Below, in pieces: positions 16,423 to 24,014 of a stretch of DNA of 36,839 nucleotides. Under the pieces are notes generated by a model that was given only the letters and a program-made list of their open reading frames with translations, was not told the origin of the DNA and searched no databases. The stretch spans positions 1 to 36,839 of the forward strand of contig JBFWYG010000042.1 of NCBI GenBank assembly GCA_050186725.1, written 5' to 3'. Within the stretch, counting starts at the first letter, position 1. Every line of letters starts with the position of its first letter. The position numbers and the translations under genes were made by a program. The stretch is from JADJYF01 sp050186725. Lineage in GTDB: Bacteria; Pseudomonadota; Gammaproteobacteria; Ga0077536.

Positions 16423-18384
16423 ATGGGTAATCTGCTTCTCGCCATCGTTCTCCTGCCGCTCGCGGGCGCCATTCTCGCCGGCCTGTTCGGCCGCCAGATC
16501 GGCCGCGCCGGCGCGCACTGGGTGACCAGCGGCACGGTCGGCCTGGCCTTCGTGCTGTCGGCCTTGGTGTGGAAGCAGATAGTCCTGGACGGCGCGCCGG
16601 TCTACAACGCGAATCTCTACACCTGGCTGTCGGCCGGCGGCGTCGATCTGCACGTCGGTTTCCTGATCGACCAGCTGACCGCCACCATGATGGTGACCGT
16701 GACCTTCGTGTCGTGGATGGTGCACATCTACACCATCGGCTACATGCACGAGGACCCGGGCTACCAGCGCTTCTTCGCCTACATCTCGCTGTTCACCTTC
16801 AGCATGCTGATGCTGGTGATGAGCAACAACTTCCTGCAATTGTTCTTCGGCTGGGAAGCGGTGGGCCTGGTGTCCTACCTCCTGATCGGCTTCTGGTACA
16901 CGCGCCCGACCGCGATCTACGCGAACCTGAAGGCCTTCCTGGTCAACCGCGTCGGCGACTTCGGCTTCCTGCTCGGCATCGGCGCGGTGTTGATGTACAC
17001 CGGCAGCCTGGATTACGCCGAGGTGTTCAAGGCCGCGCCGGCGCTCGCCGACACCACGGTGTCCATCTGGGGCGGCCAGGAATGGTCGCTGATGACCCTG
17101 ACCTGTCTCTTGCTCTTCGTCGGCGCGATGGGCAAGTCGGCCCAGGTGCCGCTGCACGTGTGGCTGCCGGACTCGATGGAAGGTCCAACGCCGATCTCCG
17201 CGCTCATCCACGCCGCGACCATGGTCACCGCCGGCATCTTCATGGTCGCGCGCATGTCGCCCCTGTTCGAGATGTCCGAAACCGCGCTCGCGGTGGTGCT
17301 CGCCATCGGCGCGATCACCGCCTTTTTCATGGGCCTGCTCGGCCTCGTACAGAACGACATCAAGCGGGTGGTCGCCTATTCGACGCTCTCGCAGCTCGGC
17401 TACATGACCGTCGCGCTCGGCGCCTCGGCCTACAGCGCGGCCATCTTCCATCTCTTCACCCACGCCTTCTTCAAGGCGCTGCTGTTCCTCGCGGCTGGCT
17501 CGGTCATCATCGGCATGCACCACGAGCAGGACATGCGCAAGATGGGCGGGCTGCGTAAGCACATGCCCATCACCTACTGGACCAGCCTCATCGGTTCGCT
17601 CGCGCTGATCGGCTTCCCGGGCTTCGCCGGCTTCTTCTCCAAGGACGCCATCATCGAGGCGGTCGCCCTGTCGCACACGCCGGGCGCGCAGTACGCCTAC
17701 TGGGCGGTGCTGTCCGGGGTCTACATCACCGCGCTCTATTCCTTCCGCCTGGTGTTCATGGTGTTCCATGGCGAGGAGCGCATGGACCACCACACCTTGG
17801 AGCACCTGCACGAGTCGCCGGCCGTGGTCACGGTGCCGCTGATTGCGCTCGCCGTGCCGTCGGTCATCATCGGCGCGCTTGGCGTCGGCCACATGGTGTT
17901 CGGCGACTACTTCGGCGCGAGCATCCAGGTCGCCCACGAGCACGATGTCGTCAAGCACATGGCCGAGCACTTCCATGGCGTCGTGCCCTTCATCACCCAT
18001 GGCATGACGCAGCTGCCCTTCATGCTCGCCATGGCCGGTGTCGCCACCGCCTGGGTGCTGTACCTCAAGAGCCCCGGCATTCCGGCCAGCATCGCCGCGG
18101 CGTTGTCGCCGCTGCACAAGCTGCTGCTCGAGAAATACGGCTTCGACCGCTTCAACGAGTGGTTCTTCGCCGGCGGCGCGCGCGGCACCGGCGGCCTCTT
18201 GTGGAAGGTGGGCGACGTCGGACTCATCGACGGGCTCATCGTCAACGGCTCGGCGCGCATGGTCGGCTGGTGGGCTGGCGTGGTGCGCCACGTGCAGACC
18301 GGTTATCTCTATCACTACGCCTTCGCCATGATTTTCGGCCTGCTGGTGCTGCTGGCGGTGTTCGTGCACGGCGTCCTGTCGTGA
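16423..18384 (+). CDS. nuoL: NADH-quinone oxidoreductase subunit L
   Basis: The distal antiporter-like, proton-pumping subunit of complex I (653 aa, many transmembrane helices). Glu145 in GWEAVGLVSYLLIGFW corresponds to the essential TM5 glutamate (E144 in E. coli). MGKSAQVPLHVWLPDSMEGP contains the TM7 lysine region. The C-terminal end has the amphipathic lateral helix that runs along NuoM and NuoN, followed by a final membrane helix (YHYAFAMIFGLLVLLAVFV). It starts 49 nt after nuoK. Confidence 0.97.
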   Translation: MGNLLLAIVLLPLAGAILAGLFGRQIGRAGAHWVTSGTVGLAFVLSALVWKQIVLDGAPVYNANLYTWLSAGGVDLHVGFLIDQLTATMMVTVTFVSWMVHIYTIGYMHEDPGYQRFFAYISLFTFSMLMLVMSNNFLQLFFGWEAVGLVSYLLIGFWYTRPTAIYANLKAFLVNRVGDFGFLLGIGAVLMYTGSLDYAEVFKAAPALADTTVSIWGGQEWSLMTLTCLLLFVGAMGKSAQVPLHVWLPDSMEGPTPISALIHAATMVTAGIFMVARMSPLFEMSETALAVVLAIGAITAFFMGLLGLVQNDIKRVVAYSTLSQLGYMTVALGASAYSAAIFHLFTHAFFKALLFLAAGSVIIGMHHEQDMRKMGGLRKHMPITYWTSLIGSLALIGFPGFAGFFSKDAIIEAVALSHTPGAQYAYWAVLSGVYITALYSFRLVFMVFHGEERMDHHTLEHLHESPAVVTVPLIALAVPSVIIGALGVGHMVFGDYFGASIQVAHEHDVVKHMAEHFHGVVPFITHGMTQLPFMLAMAGVATAWVLYLKSPGIPASIAAALSPLHKLLLEKYGFDRFNEWFFAGGARGTGGLLWKVGDVGLIDGLIVNGSARMVGWWAGVVRHVQTGYLYHYAFAMIFGLLVLLAVFVHGVLS

Positions 18385-18433
18385 CCCGTGCGCACCGTCC
18401 CATCCAGTCTGAAGAACGAACTGTGAGTCCCGC

Positions 18434-19954
18434 ATGAGCGCTGACCTGCCCCTGCTGAGCATCTCCATCTGGTTGCCGATCATCGGTGGCCTGTGGGTCA
18501 TCTTCGCCGGACGGCGGGTGCCGGACGCGCCGGTGCGCGTCGATTCGCTGGTGATAGCGCTCGCGACCTTCGCGGCTTCGCTGCTGCTCTGGCAGCGCTT
18601 CGACAATGCCAACGGTGGCATGCAGTTCGTCGAACGGCTGGCCTGGATCGAGCCCTTCGACATCTATTACGCGCTCGGCGTCGACGGCATCGCGCTGCCG
18701 CTCATCCTGCTGACCACCTTCACCACCGTGCTGGTGGTGTTGGCCGGCTGGGTGGTGATCAAGGACCGCATCAGCCTCTACATGGGCAGCTTCCTGCTGC
18801 TCGAGGGGCTCATGAACGGCGTGTTCGCCGCGCAGGACGCGATCCTGTTCTACATCTTCTGGGAAGCGATGCTGATCCCCATGTTCCTGGTGATCGGCAT
18901 CTGGGGCGGACCGCGGCGCGTGTACGCCACCATCAAGTTCTTCCTCTACACCTTCATGGGCTCGCTCGCCATGCTGGTGGCGCTGCTGTACCTGTATCTC
19001 AAGGCCGGCAGCTTCGCGCTGCCCGCCATGCACCAGGTACCGCTCGACCTCATCGAGCAGCAGTGGATCTTCATCGCCTTCCTGCTCGCCTTCGCGGTCA
19101 AGATCCCGATGTGGCCGGTGCACACCTGGTTGCCGGACGCCCACGTCGAGGCGCCGACCGGTGGCTCGGTGGTGCTGGCGGCCATCATGCTGAAGATGGG
19201 CGGCTACGGCTTCCTGCGCTTCTCGCTGCCGATCGCGCCCGATGCCTCGGCTTCGCTCGACTGGCTGATGATCGCGCTGTCGCTGATCGCGGTGGTCTAC
19301 ATCGGCTTCGTGGCGCTGGCGCAGCAGGACATGAAGAAGCTCATCGCGTACTCGTCCATCTCGCACATGGGCTTCGTCACGCTCGGCATGTTCATCGTCT
19401 TCCAGGTGGCGGGCGCGACCGGCGACTGGCACAAGAGCGCGCTCGGCATCTCGGGCGCCATGGTGCAGATGATTTCCCACGGCTTCATCTCGGGCGCCAT
19501 GTTCCTGTGCGTGGGCGTGCTCTACGACCGTGTGCACAGCCGCCAGATCGGTGACTACGGCGGCGTGGTCAACACCATGCCGGTATTCGCCGCCTTCATG
19601 ATGTTGTTCTCCATGGCCAACGCCGGCCTGCCGGGCACTTCGGGCTTCGTCGGTGAGTTCCTGGTGATACTCACCGCCTTCAAGGCCAACTTCTGGTACG
19701 CCTTCCTGGCGGCCATGACCTTGATCCTCGGCGCTGCCTACACGCTGTGGATGTACAAGCGCGTGTGCTTCGGCGAGGTGACCAACCATCATGTCGCCGA
19801 GCTCGAGGACATCGACGGTCGCGAGAAGCTCATTCTCGTCACCCTGGCGGTGGCGGTGCTGGTGTTCGGCATCTGGCCGGCGCCGCTGTTCGACATGATG
19901 AACGCCAGCGTCGATACGCTCATCACCCAGATTTCGCACTCGAAACTGCCCTGA
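18434..19954 (+). CDS. nuoM: NADH-quinone oxidoreductase subunit M
   Basis: Second antiporter-like proton-pumping subunit of complex I (506 aa). Glu144 in FYIFWEAMLIPMFLVIGIWG sits at the same number as the essential E. coli Glu144. The TM7 lysine region is in FAVKIPMWPVHTWLPDAHVE, with the conserved EAPTGGSVVLA after it, and AYSSISHMGFV is typical of the family. It starts 49 nt after nuoL and its stop is 11 nt before nuoN. Confidence 0.97.
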   Translation: MSADLPLLSISIWLPIIGGLWVIFAGRRVPDAPVRVDSLVIALATFAASLLLWQRFDNANGGMQFVERLAWIEPFDIYYALGVDGIALPLILLTTFTTVLVVLAGWVVIKDRISLYMGSFLLLEGLMNGVFAAQDAILFYIFWEAMLIPMFLVIGIWGGPRRVYATIKFFLYTFMGSLAMLVALLYLYLKAGSFALPAMHQVPLDLIEQQWIFIAFLLAFAVKIPMWPVHTWLPDAHVEAPTGGSVVLAAIMLKMGGYGFLRFSLPIAPDASASLDWLMIALSLIAVVYIGFVALAQQDMKKLIAYSSISHMGFVTLGMFIVFQVAGATGDWHKSALGISGAMVQMISHGFISGAMFLCVGVLYDRVHSRQIGDYGGVVNTMPVFAAFMMLFSMANAGLPGTSGFVGEFLVILTAFKANFWYAFLAAMTLILGAAYTLWMYKRVCFGEVTNHHVAELEDIDGREKLILVTLAVAVLVFGIWPAPLFDMMNASVDTLITQISHSKLP

Positions 19955-19965
19955 GGCTGCCCGCG

Positions 19966-21402
19966 ATGACCGAGCTCAGTTCCGTCCTGCCCGAAGCCAC
20001 GCTCGCCGGGCTCGCCTGCCTGGTGCTGATCATCGAGGTGTTCCGCGCCCCGGCCAACCGCGCCGCCACCTTCTGGGCCGCGGCGATGTCGGTGATCATC
20101 GTGCTGTCCGAGATCGCGATGTGGTTTCCCAAGGGCACCACGCTCGCCTTCAACGGCACCTTCCGCCTGGACATCATGTCGGCGGTGCTGAAGGCCTTCG
20201 TGATGGTCATTGTGCTGCTGTCGTTCTTCTACGCGCGTGATTACTTCGAACGCCGCGGGCGGGTGGTGCAGGAGTACTACATCCTCGGGCTGTTCGCGAC
20301 GCTCGGCATGATGGTGCTGATCTCGGCGCACAGCCTTCTGACCGTCTATCTGGGGCTCGAACTCCTGTCGCTGTCGATGTACGCCATGGTCGCCATGGAT
20401 CGCGACTCGGCGACCGCCTCGGAAGCGGCGATGAAGTACTTCGTGCTGGGCGCGCTCGCCTCGGGCATGCTGCTCTACGGCATGTCCATGCTCTACGGCG
20501 TGGCCGGCACGCTCGACCTGGGCCAGCTGTCGGCCCAGGTCGGCAGCGGCAACTCGCACATCCTCTACACCTTCGGCCTGGTGTTCGTGCTGATCGGGCT
20601 CGCCTTCAAGCTTGGCGTGGTGCCGTTCCACATGTGGGTGCCGGACGTCTACCAGGGCGCGCCGACGCCGGTGACCTTGTTCATCAGTTCCGCGCCCAAG
20701 CTTGCCGCCTTCGCCATGGCCATCCGCCTGCTGACCGACGGCCTCGCGGGCCTCGCCGGCGAGTGGCAGGACATGCTCGTGCTGCTGTCCATCGCCTCCA
20801 TGGCCATCGGCAACCTGGTGGCGATCGCGCAGACCAACATCAAGCGCATGCTGGCCTACTCGACCGTCTCGCACATGGGCTTCCTGCTGCTGGGCCTGGT
20901 GGCGGCGAACCCCGAGGGTTATGCCGCCGCGATGTTCTACGCCATCACCTACGCGGTGATGAGCATGGGCGCCTTCGGCGCCATCGTGCTGCTGTCCAAC
21001 GCAACCTCCGAGTCGGACCGCCTGGCGGACTTCGCCGGCCTCGGCCGCCGCAGCCCGTGGGTCGCGCTGATGATGCTGATCCTGGTCTTCTCCCTGGCCG
21101 GCGTGCCGCCCTTCGCGGGCTTCTGGGCCAAGTGGTTCGTGCTCAAGGAAGTGGTGGCCGCCCAGCACACCTGGCTCGCGGCGGTCGCGGTGCTGTTCTC
21201 CCTGGTCGGCGCCTACTACTACCTTCGGGTCATCAAGATCATGTACTTCGACGAGCCCGACGCGGGCGCCGCACCCATCACCGCCGGTGACGACGTGCGC
21301 CTGGTGTTCAGCGTGAACGGCGTGTCTGTGCTGCTGCTCGGCGTACTGCCCGGCTTGTTGATGTCGGTCTGCCTGGCGGCCATGAAGTCTTACGCCGGCT
21401 GA
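19966..21402 (+). CDS. nuoN: NADH-quinone oxidoreductase subunit N
   Basis: Third antiporter-like proton-pumping subunit and last gene of the operon. The 478-aa product has the TM5 glutamate at Glu132 in LGLELLSLSMYAMVAM. FKLGVVPFHMWVPDVYQGAP and TNIKRMLAYSTVSHMGF are family signatures. ATG 19966 was chosen because it starts 11 nt after the nuoM stop and gives the usual N-terminus; the frame is open upstream only as an overlap with nuoM. No clear terminator follows. Confidence 0.97.
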   Translation: MTELSSVLPEATLAGLACLVLIIEVFRAPANRAATFWAAAMSVIIVLSEIAMWFPKGTTLAFNGTFRLDIMSAVLKAFVMVIVLLSFFYARDYFERRGRVVQEYYILGLFATLGMMVLISAHSLLTVYLGLELLSLSMYAMVAMDRDSATASEAAMKYFVLGALASGMLLYGMSMLYGVAGTLDLGQLSAQVGSGNSHILYTFGLVFVLIGLAFKLGVVPFHMWVPDVYQGAPTPVTLFISSAPKLAAFAMAIRLLTDGLAGLAGEWQDMLVLLSIASMAIGNLVAIAQTNIKRMLAYSTVSHMGFLLLGLVAANPEGYAAAMFYAITYAVMSMGAFGAIVLLSNATSESDRLADFAGLGRRSPWVALMMLILVFSLAGVPPFAGFWAKWFVLKEVVAAQHTWLAAVAVLFSLVGAYYYLRVIKIMYFDEPDAGAAPITAGDDVRLVFSVNGVSVLLLGVLPGLLMSVCLAAMKSYAG

Positions 21403-21426
21403 TCCCCCGCCGCCACTAGCGCAAGG

Positions 21427-21515
21427 CTCGCCAGAGCCGTCTAGAATCCCCAGGGAGCGTCGGTCTTTTCCAGGCCGATGACTGGTGAGCGTTGTGGCCT
21501 TGAGAGTTCACCAGT
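21427..21515 (+). promoter_or_regulatory. Structured leader of the RRM gene
   Basis: Between nuoN and the RRM gene lie two inverted repeats. GGCTC/GAGCC around GCCA (near 21426-21439) may mark the end of the nuo transcript but has no T-run. ACTGGTGA (21481-21488) and TCACCAGT (21508-21515) match perfectly across 19 nt. A TAGAAT (21442-21447) could be a -10 but lacks a -35. The second repeat would lie in the 5' UTR of the RNA-binding-protein mRNA. Confidence 0.35.
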
Positions 21516-21551
21516 ACCCAGCACAAGGCACTCTGTCAGCGGGTGAGTACT

Positions 21552-21830
21552 GTGAACATATACGTGGGGAATCTGGCCTATAGCACCACTGAGCAGGAGC
21601 TCAGCGAACTGTTCGGCGCCTATGGCGAGGTGCGCAGCGCGCACGTCATCTCCGACAAGGTCACCGGCCAGTCCAAGGGTTTCGGCTTCGTGGAGATGTC
21701 CGACAACCAGGCGGCCGAGACCGCGATCCGCGAGCTGAACGGCAAGCAGGTCAAGGGTCGCGCGCTCAAGGTCAACGAAGCCAAGCCGCGCGCCGACCGT
21801 CCGCCCCAGCAGCGCCGCCCGCGCTACTGA
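21552..21830 (+). CDS. Single-RRM RNA-binding protein
   Basis: A 92-aa protein made almost entirely of one RNA recognition motif. RNP2 is IYVGNL (residues 3-8) and RNP1 is KGFGFVEM (42-49), both with the aromatic residues that stack on RNA bases. A short basic Arg/Pro tail (PPQQRRPRY) follows. Such proteins occur in many bacteria and are often cold-inducible; their targets are mostly unknown. GTG 21552 gives the usual MNIYVGNL N-terminus and has GGGTGAG upstream; GTG 21543 would add three residues. It is convergent with psd. Confidence 0.9.
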   Translation: MNIYVGNLAYSTTEQELSELFGAYGEVRSAHVISDKVTGQSKGFGFVEMSDNQAAETAIRELNGKQVKGRALKVNEAKPRADRPPQQRRPRY

Positions 21831-21831
21831 A

Positions 21832-21880
21832 GCCGCGCCGCGCCTAGCGCGGCCGAGCGTCCGGGCCTCCGTCGGGCCCG
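21832..21880. terminator. Paired GC hairpins between convergent RRM gene and psd
   Basis: GCCGCGC (21832-21838) pairs with GCGCGGC (21847-21853), and CGGGCC (21862-21867) pairs with GGCCCG (21875-21880). Both lie in the 67-bp gap between converging genes. They could end transcription from either side, but neither has a T-run, so the call is tentative. Confidence 0.35.
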
Positions 21881-21897
21881 CCAATTCCCGGCGGCTC

Positions 21898-22785
21898 TCA
21901 GCGCCCCGTTGCGGCGGGCGCGCCAGGCAGCGCGCGCGCCAGGGTTTCGCCCATGCGCACCGTCGCGCTGACCGCCAGATCACGCCACTCGAGCCAGCCC
22001 GGGCTCGCCAGCACCACCACCGTCGATCCCATGTTGAAGCGGCCTATCTCCGCGCCCCGCGCGAGCGGTGGCCCGTCCAGTGGCAGACTGCGATGGGCGC
22101 CTACGGTGGGCTGCGGCCGATTGGTCGCGCCGGCCGGTACCGTCAGTTCGATGCTGCCGACGTTCAGGGCGCCGACCAGCACCAGCGCGAACCAGCGGCC
22201 GGCGTCATCCTCGCAGGCCAGGATCATTCGTTCGTTGCGACAGAAGAGTCCCGGCACCAGGCGCACGGTGGTGGCGTTGACCGAGTAGAGCTCGCCCGGC
22301 ACGAAGCGCAGGCTGCGCGGCGTCGCGCGCCACGGCAGGTGCACGCGGTGGTAGTTGTAGGGTGCGAGGTAGACGGTGGCGAAGCTGCCGCCCGCGAAGC
22401 GCGCGGCGAGGTCCGCGTCACCACCCAACAGCTCTGTGAGTCCGTAGTCCAGGCCCTTGGCGCGCAGCATGCGCTCGGGCGTGAACTCGCCTATCTCGGA
22501 GAGCGTGCCGTCGGCAGGGCTGACGAAGGCCTGTGGATCCTCGGGCAGCGGCCGCGCGTCGGGCGCGAGCGCGCGAGTGAAGAAGCGATTGAAGCTCGGG
22601 TAGGTGCTGATGTCGGGTTCGGCCGCGTCGCGCATGTCGACCTTGTAGGCCGCGACGAAGGCGCGGATGGCGAAGTGGGTGAGCGCGCCGGCCTCGAGTC
22701 GTGTCAGCCAGCCGACCAGGCTGGACAGTCCACGACGCGGCAGCAGGCGCTGCAGCGCCAGGAAGGCCTGCTCGCCCAAGTTCAT
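21898..22785 (-). CDS. psd: Phosphatidylserine decarboxylase
   Basis: Makes phosphatidylethanolamine from phosphatidylserine at the inner membrane. The proenzyme cleaves itself before a serine, which becomes the pyruvoyl cofactor. The cleavage motif here is MGST with Ser254, where E. coli has LGST at the same number. Asp92 (SPADGTLSEIG) and His149 (YNYHRVHLPW) complete the protease-like triad, close to E. coli D90/H147. FYPSFNRFF-like TYPSFNRFFTRAL is also typical. Length is 295 aa. Its start overlaps the PCuAC stop by 4 nt (ATGA at 22785-22782), so it should be co-transcribed with the copper genes. Confidence 0.96.
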   Translation of the reverse strand: MNLGEQAFLALQRLLPRRGLSSLVGWLTRLEAGALTHFAIRAFVAAYKVDMRDAAEPDISTYPSFNRFFTRALAPDARPLPEDPQAFVSPADGTLSEIGEFTPERMLRAKGLDYGLTELLGGDADLAARFAGGSFATVYLAPYNYHRVHLPWRATPRSLRFVPGELYSVNATTVRLVPGLFCRNERMILACEDDAGRWFALVLVGALNVGSIELTVPAGATNRPQPTVGAHRSLPLDGPPLARGAEIGRFNMGSTVVVLASPGWLEWRDLAVSATVRMGETLARALPGAPAATGR

Positions 22786-23234
22786 GGCGCCGGTGGCGCC
22801 TCACGTCTCACTGGCAGCGGCACGGTCAGCGGCGCGCCCTCGGCGCAGGTCAGCGTCAGGTGATAGTCGCCGTCGGCGGTCACCGGCGCCGCGGCCTCCC
22901 ACAGCATCACGTGGCTGCCGCCCGGTGCGGCGCTGAAGCGTTCGCCGGGCGCGAGCACCACGTCGCCCTGGGGTCGCATACGCATCTGGCCGTCGACCAG
23001 CGCCATCGCGTGCAGCATGCCGCCGCCGAAGCCCGGGCTCGCCACGCCGGTGATGGTGAGCGGCGCATGGCCAGCGTTGGTGGCCTCGAAGTAGGCCGCG
23101 GCGACGTCGGCGCCCGGCGGCGGCAGGCGCAGCCAGGCGCGCTCGATGCGCAGCCCCTCGCAGGCCCACGCGGGCCCCGTCACGAGGCCAAGGGCCAGCG
23201 CGGACAGCGCGGCCCACGGCGCGGACCGGTTCAC
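22782..23234 (-). CDS. Periplasmic copper chaperone, PCuAC family
   Basis: PCuAC proteins carry Cu(I) in the periplasm and help deliver it to the CuA/CuB centres of cytochrome oxidase, often with Sco. The 150-aa protein has a Sec signal peptide (residues 1 to about 24, ending GPAWA). The copper site fits the family pattern H-x10-M-x21-H-x-M exactly: His75, Met86, His108 and Met110. It overlaps the upstream sco gene by 4 nt and psd downstream by 4 nt, consistent with a translationally coupled operon. Confidence 0.92.
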   Translation of the reverse strand: MNRSAPWAALSALALGLVTGPAWACEGLRIERAWLRLPPPGADVAAAYFEATNAGHAPLTITGVASPGFGGGMLHAMALVDGQMRMRPQGDVVLAPGERFSAAPGGSHVMLWEAAAPVTADGDYHLTLTCAEGAPLTVPLPVRREAPPAP

Positions 23235-23878
23235 GAGCGGGCCTCGATGAAGGCGCTGACCGCGGCGAAGCGCGCGATGACGCTGTCGGCGGTGTGGGGC
23301 GGGGTCAGCACGCTCACGAGGCGCGCCTGCGGGTCGATGAAGAAGATGCCGGCCGAGTGGTCCACGGTGTAGTCCTTGCCGCCCTGGGCGACTTTCATGA
23401 ACAGCACGCCGAGCGCGCGGGTCAGGGGCGTGAGTTCGGTCTCAGGACCGGTGACGCCGTGCATCTCCGGGCTGAAGTAATGCACGTACTGGGCGAGCTG
23501 CTCTGGCGTGTCGCGCGCCGGGTCCAGCGACACGAACAGCACCTGGCCGCGCTCGGCGTAGCGCGGATCGTTCTTCAGGTTGCGATGCACCTGGGCGAGG
23601 ATCTGCAAGGTCGTAGGGCACACGTCGGGGCAGTGCGTGAAGCCGAAGAACACCAGCGTCCAGCGGCCCTTGAGCGCCTCCAGCGTGTAGCGCTTGCCAT
23701 CCTGATCGACGAGGTCGAAGGCCGGAACCCGCGGCGGGTCCGGCCACATCAGGCCGTCGATCGACGCGTGTGAGTCGCGCTGCCCCTGCCACCAGGAAAG
23801 CCCGATGCCGCCGCCAAACGCCAGCGCCGCCACGAGCGCCATGGTCAGCCAGGGAATGCGGGGGGCGGGCGCTTGCAT
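23231..23878 (-). CDS. SCO1/SenC/PrrC copper metallochaperone
   Basis: Membrane-anchored thioredoxin-fold protein for assembly of the CuA centre of cytochrome c oxidase. The 215-aa product has one N-terminal membrane helix (about residues 12-30) and then a periplasmic domain. The copper ligands are visible: Cys83 and Cys87 in THCPDVCPTT and His174 in YTVDHSAGIFF. ATG at 23878 was chosen because it gives the correct membrane anchor; the longer open frame upstream has no family similarity. A TATAAT on the minus strand lies only 6 nt upstream, so the mRNA may be nearly leaderless. First gene of sco–PCuAC–psd. Confidence 0.95.
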   Translation of the reverse strand: MQAPAPRIPWLTMALVAALAFGGGIGLSWWQGQRDSHASIDGLMWPDPPRVPAFDLVDQDGKRYTLEALKGRWTLVFFGFTHCPDVCPTTLQILAQVHRNLKNDPRYAERGQVLFVSLDPARDTPEQLAQYVHYFSPEMHGVTGPETELTPLTRALGVLFMKVAQGGKDYTVDHSAGIFFIDPQARLVSVLTPPHTADSVIARFAAVSAFIEARS

Positions 23879-23884
23879 GGCGCG

Positions 23885-23890
23885 ATTATA
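23885..23890 (-). promoter_or_regulatory. Consensus -10 (TATAAT) for the sco operon
   Basis: The minus strand reads TATAAT, a perfect -10 hexamer in an otherwise GC-saturated region. The expected start point, about 7 nt downstream, coincides with the A of the sco ATG (23878). No -35 is recognisable. Confidence 0.5.
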
Positions 23891-23963
23891 GACGCGCGCG
23901 CCGCGCGCGGGTTCCGCACGCGGCGCTTTCTTGCAAATGCCGGGCGCAATGGCGACCATGGGT

Positions 23964-23983
23964 GGCCGGCCTCGTGGCCGGCC
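23964..23983 (+). repeat. GGCCGGCC stem-loop before kinase 1
   Basis: GGCCGGCC (23964-23971), TCGT, GGCCGGCC (23976-23983) forms an 8-bp all-GC stem with a 4-nt loop, 31 nt before the kinase start. The 10-mer GTGGCCGGCC is also a direct repeat here (23962 and 23974). It could be a regulatory hairpin in the leader or part of an N-terminal coding extension. Confidence 0.4.
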
Positions 23984-24014
23984 CCACGCGCGCCCGCGCC
24001 AGCCAGCGACCAAC

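Noticed and set aside
16339..18663. 774-codon minus-strand open frame opposite nuoL
   Set aside because: It lies antisense to an unmistakable nuoL with all catalytic residues. Its His/Asp/Gln/Glu-rich composition is the typical mirror of a GC-rich hydrophobic gene.
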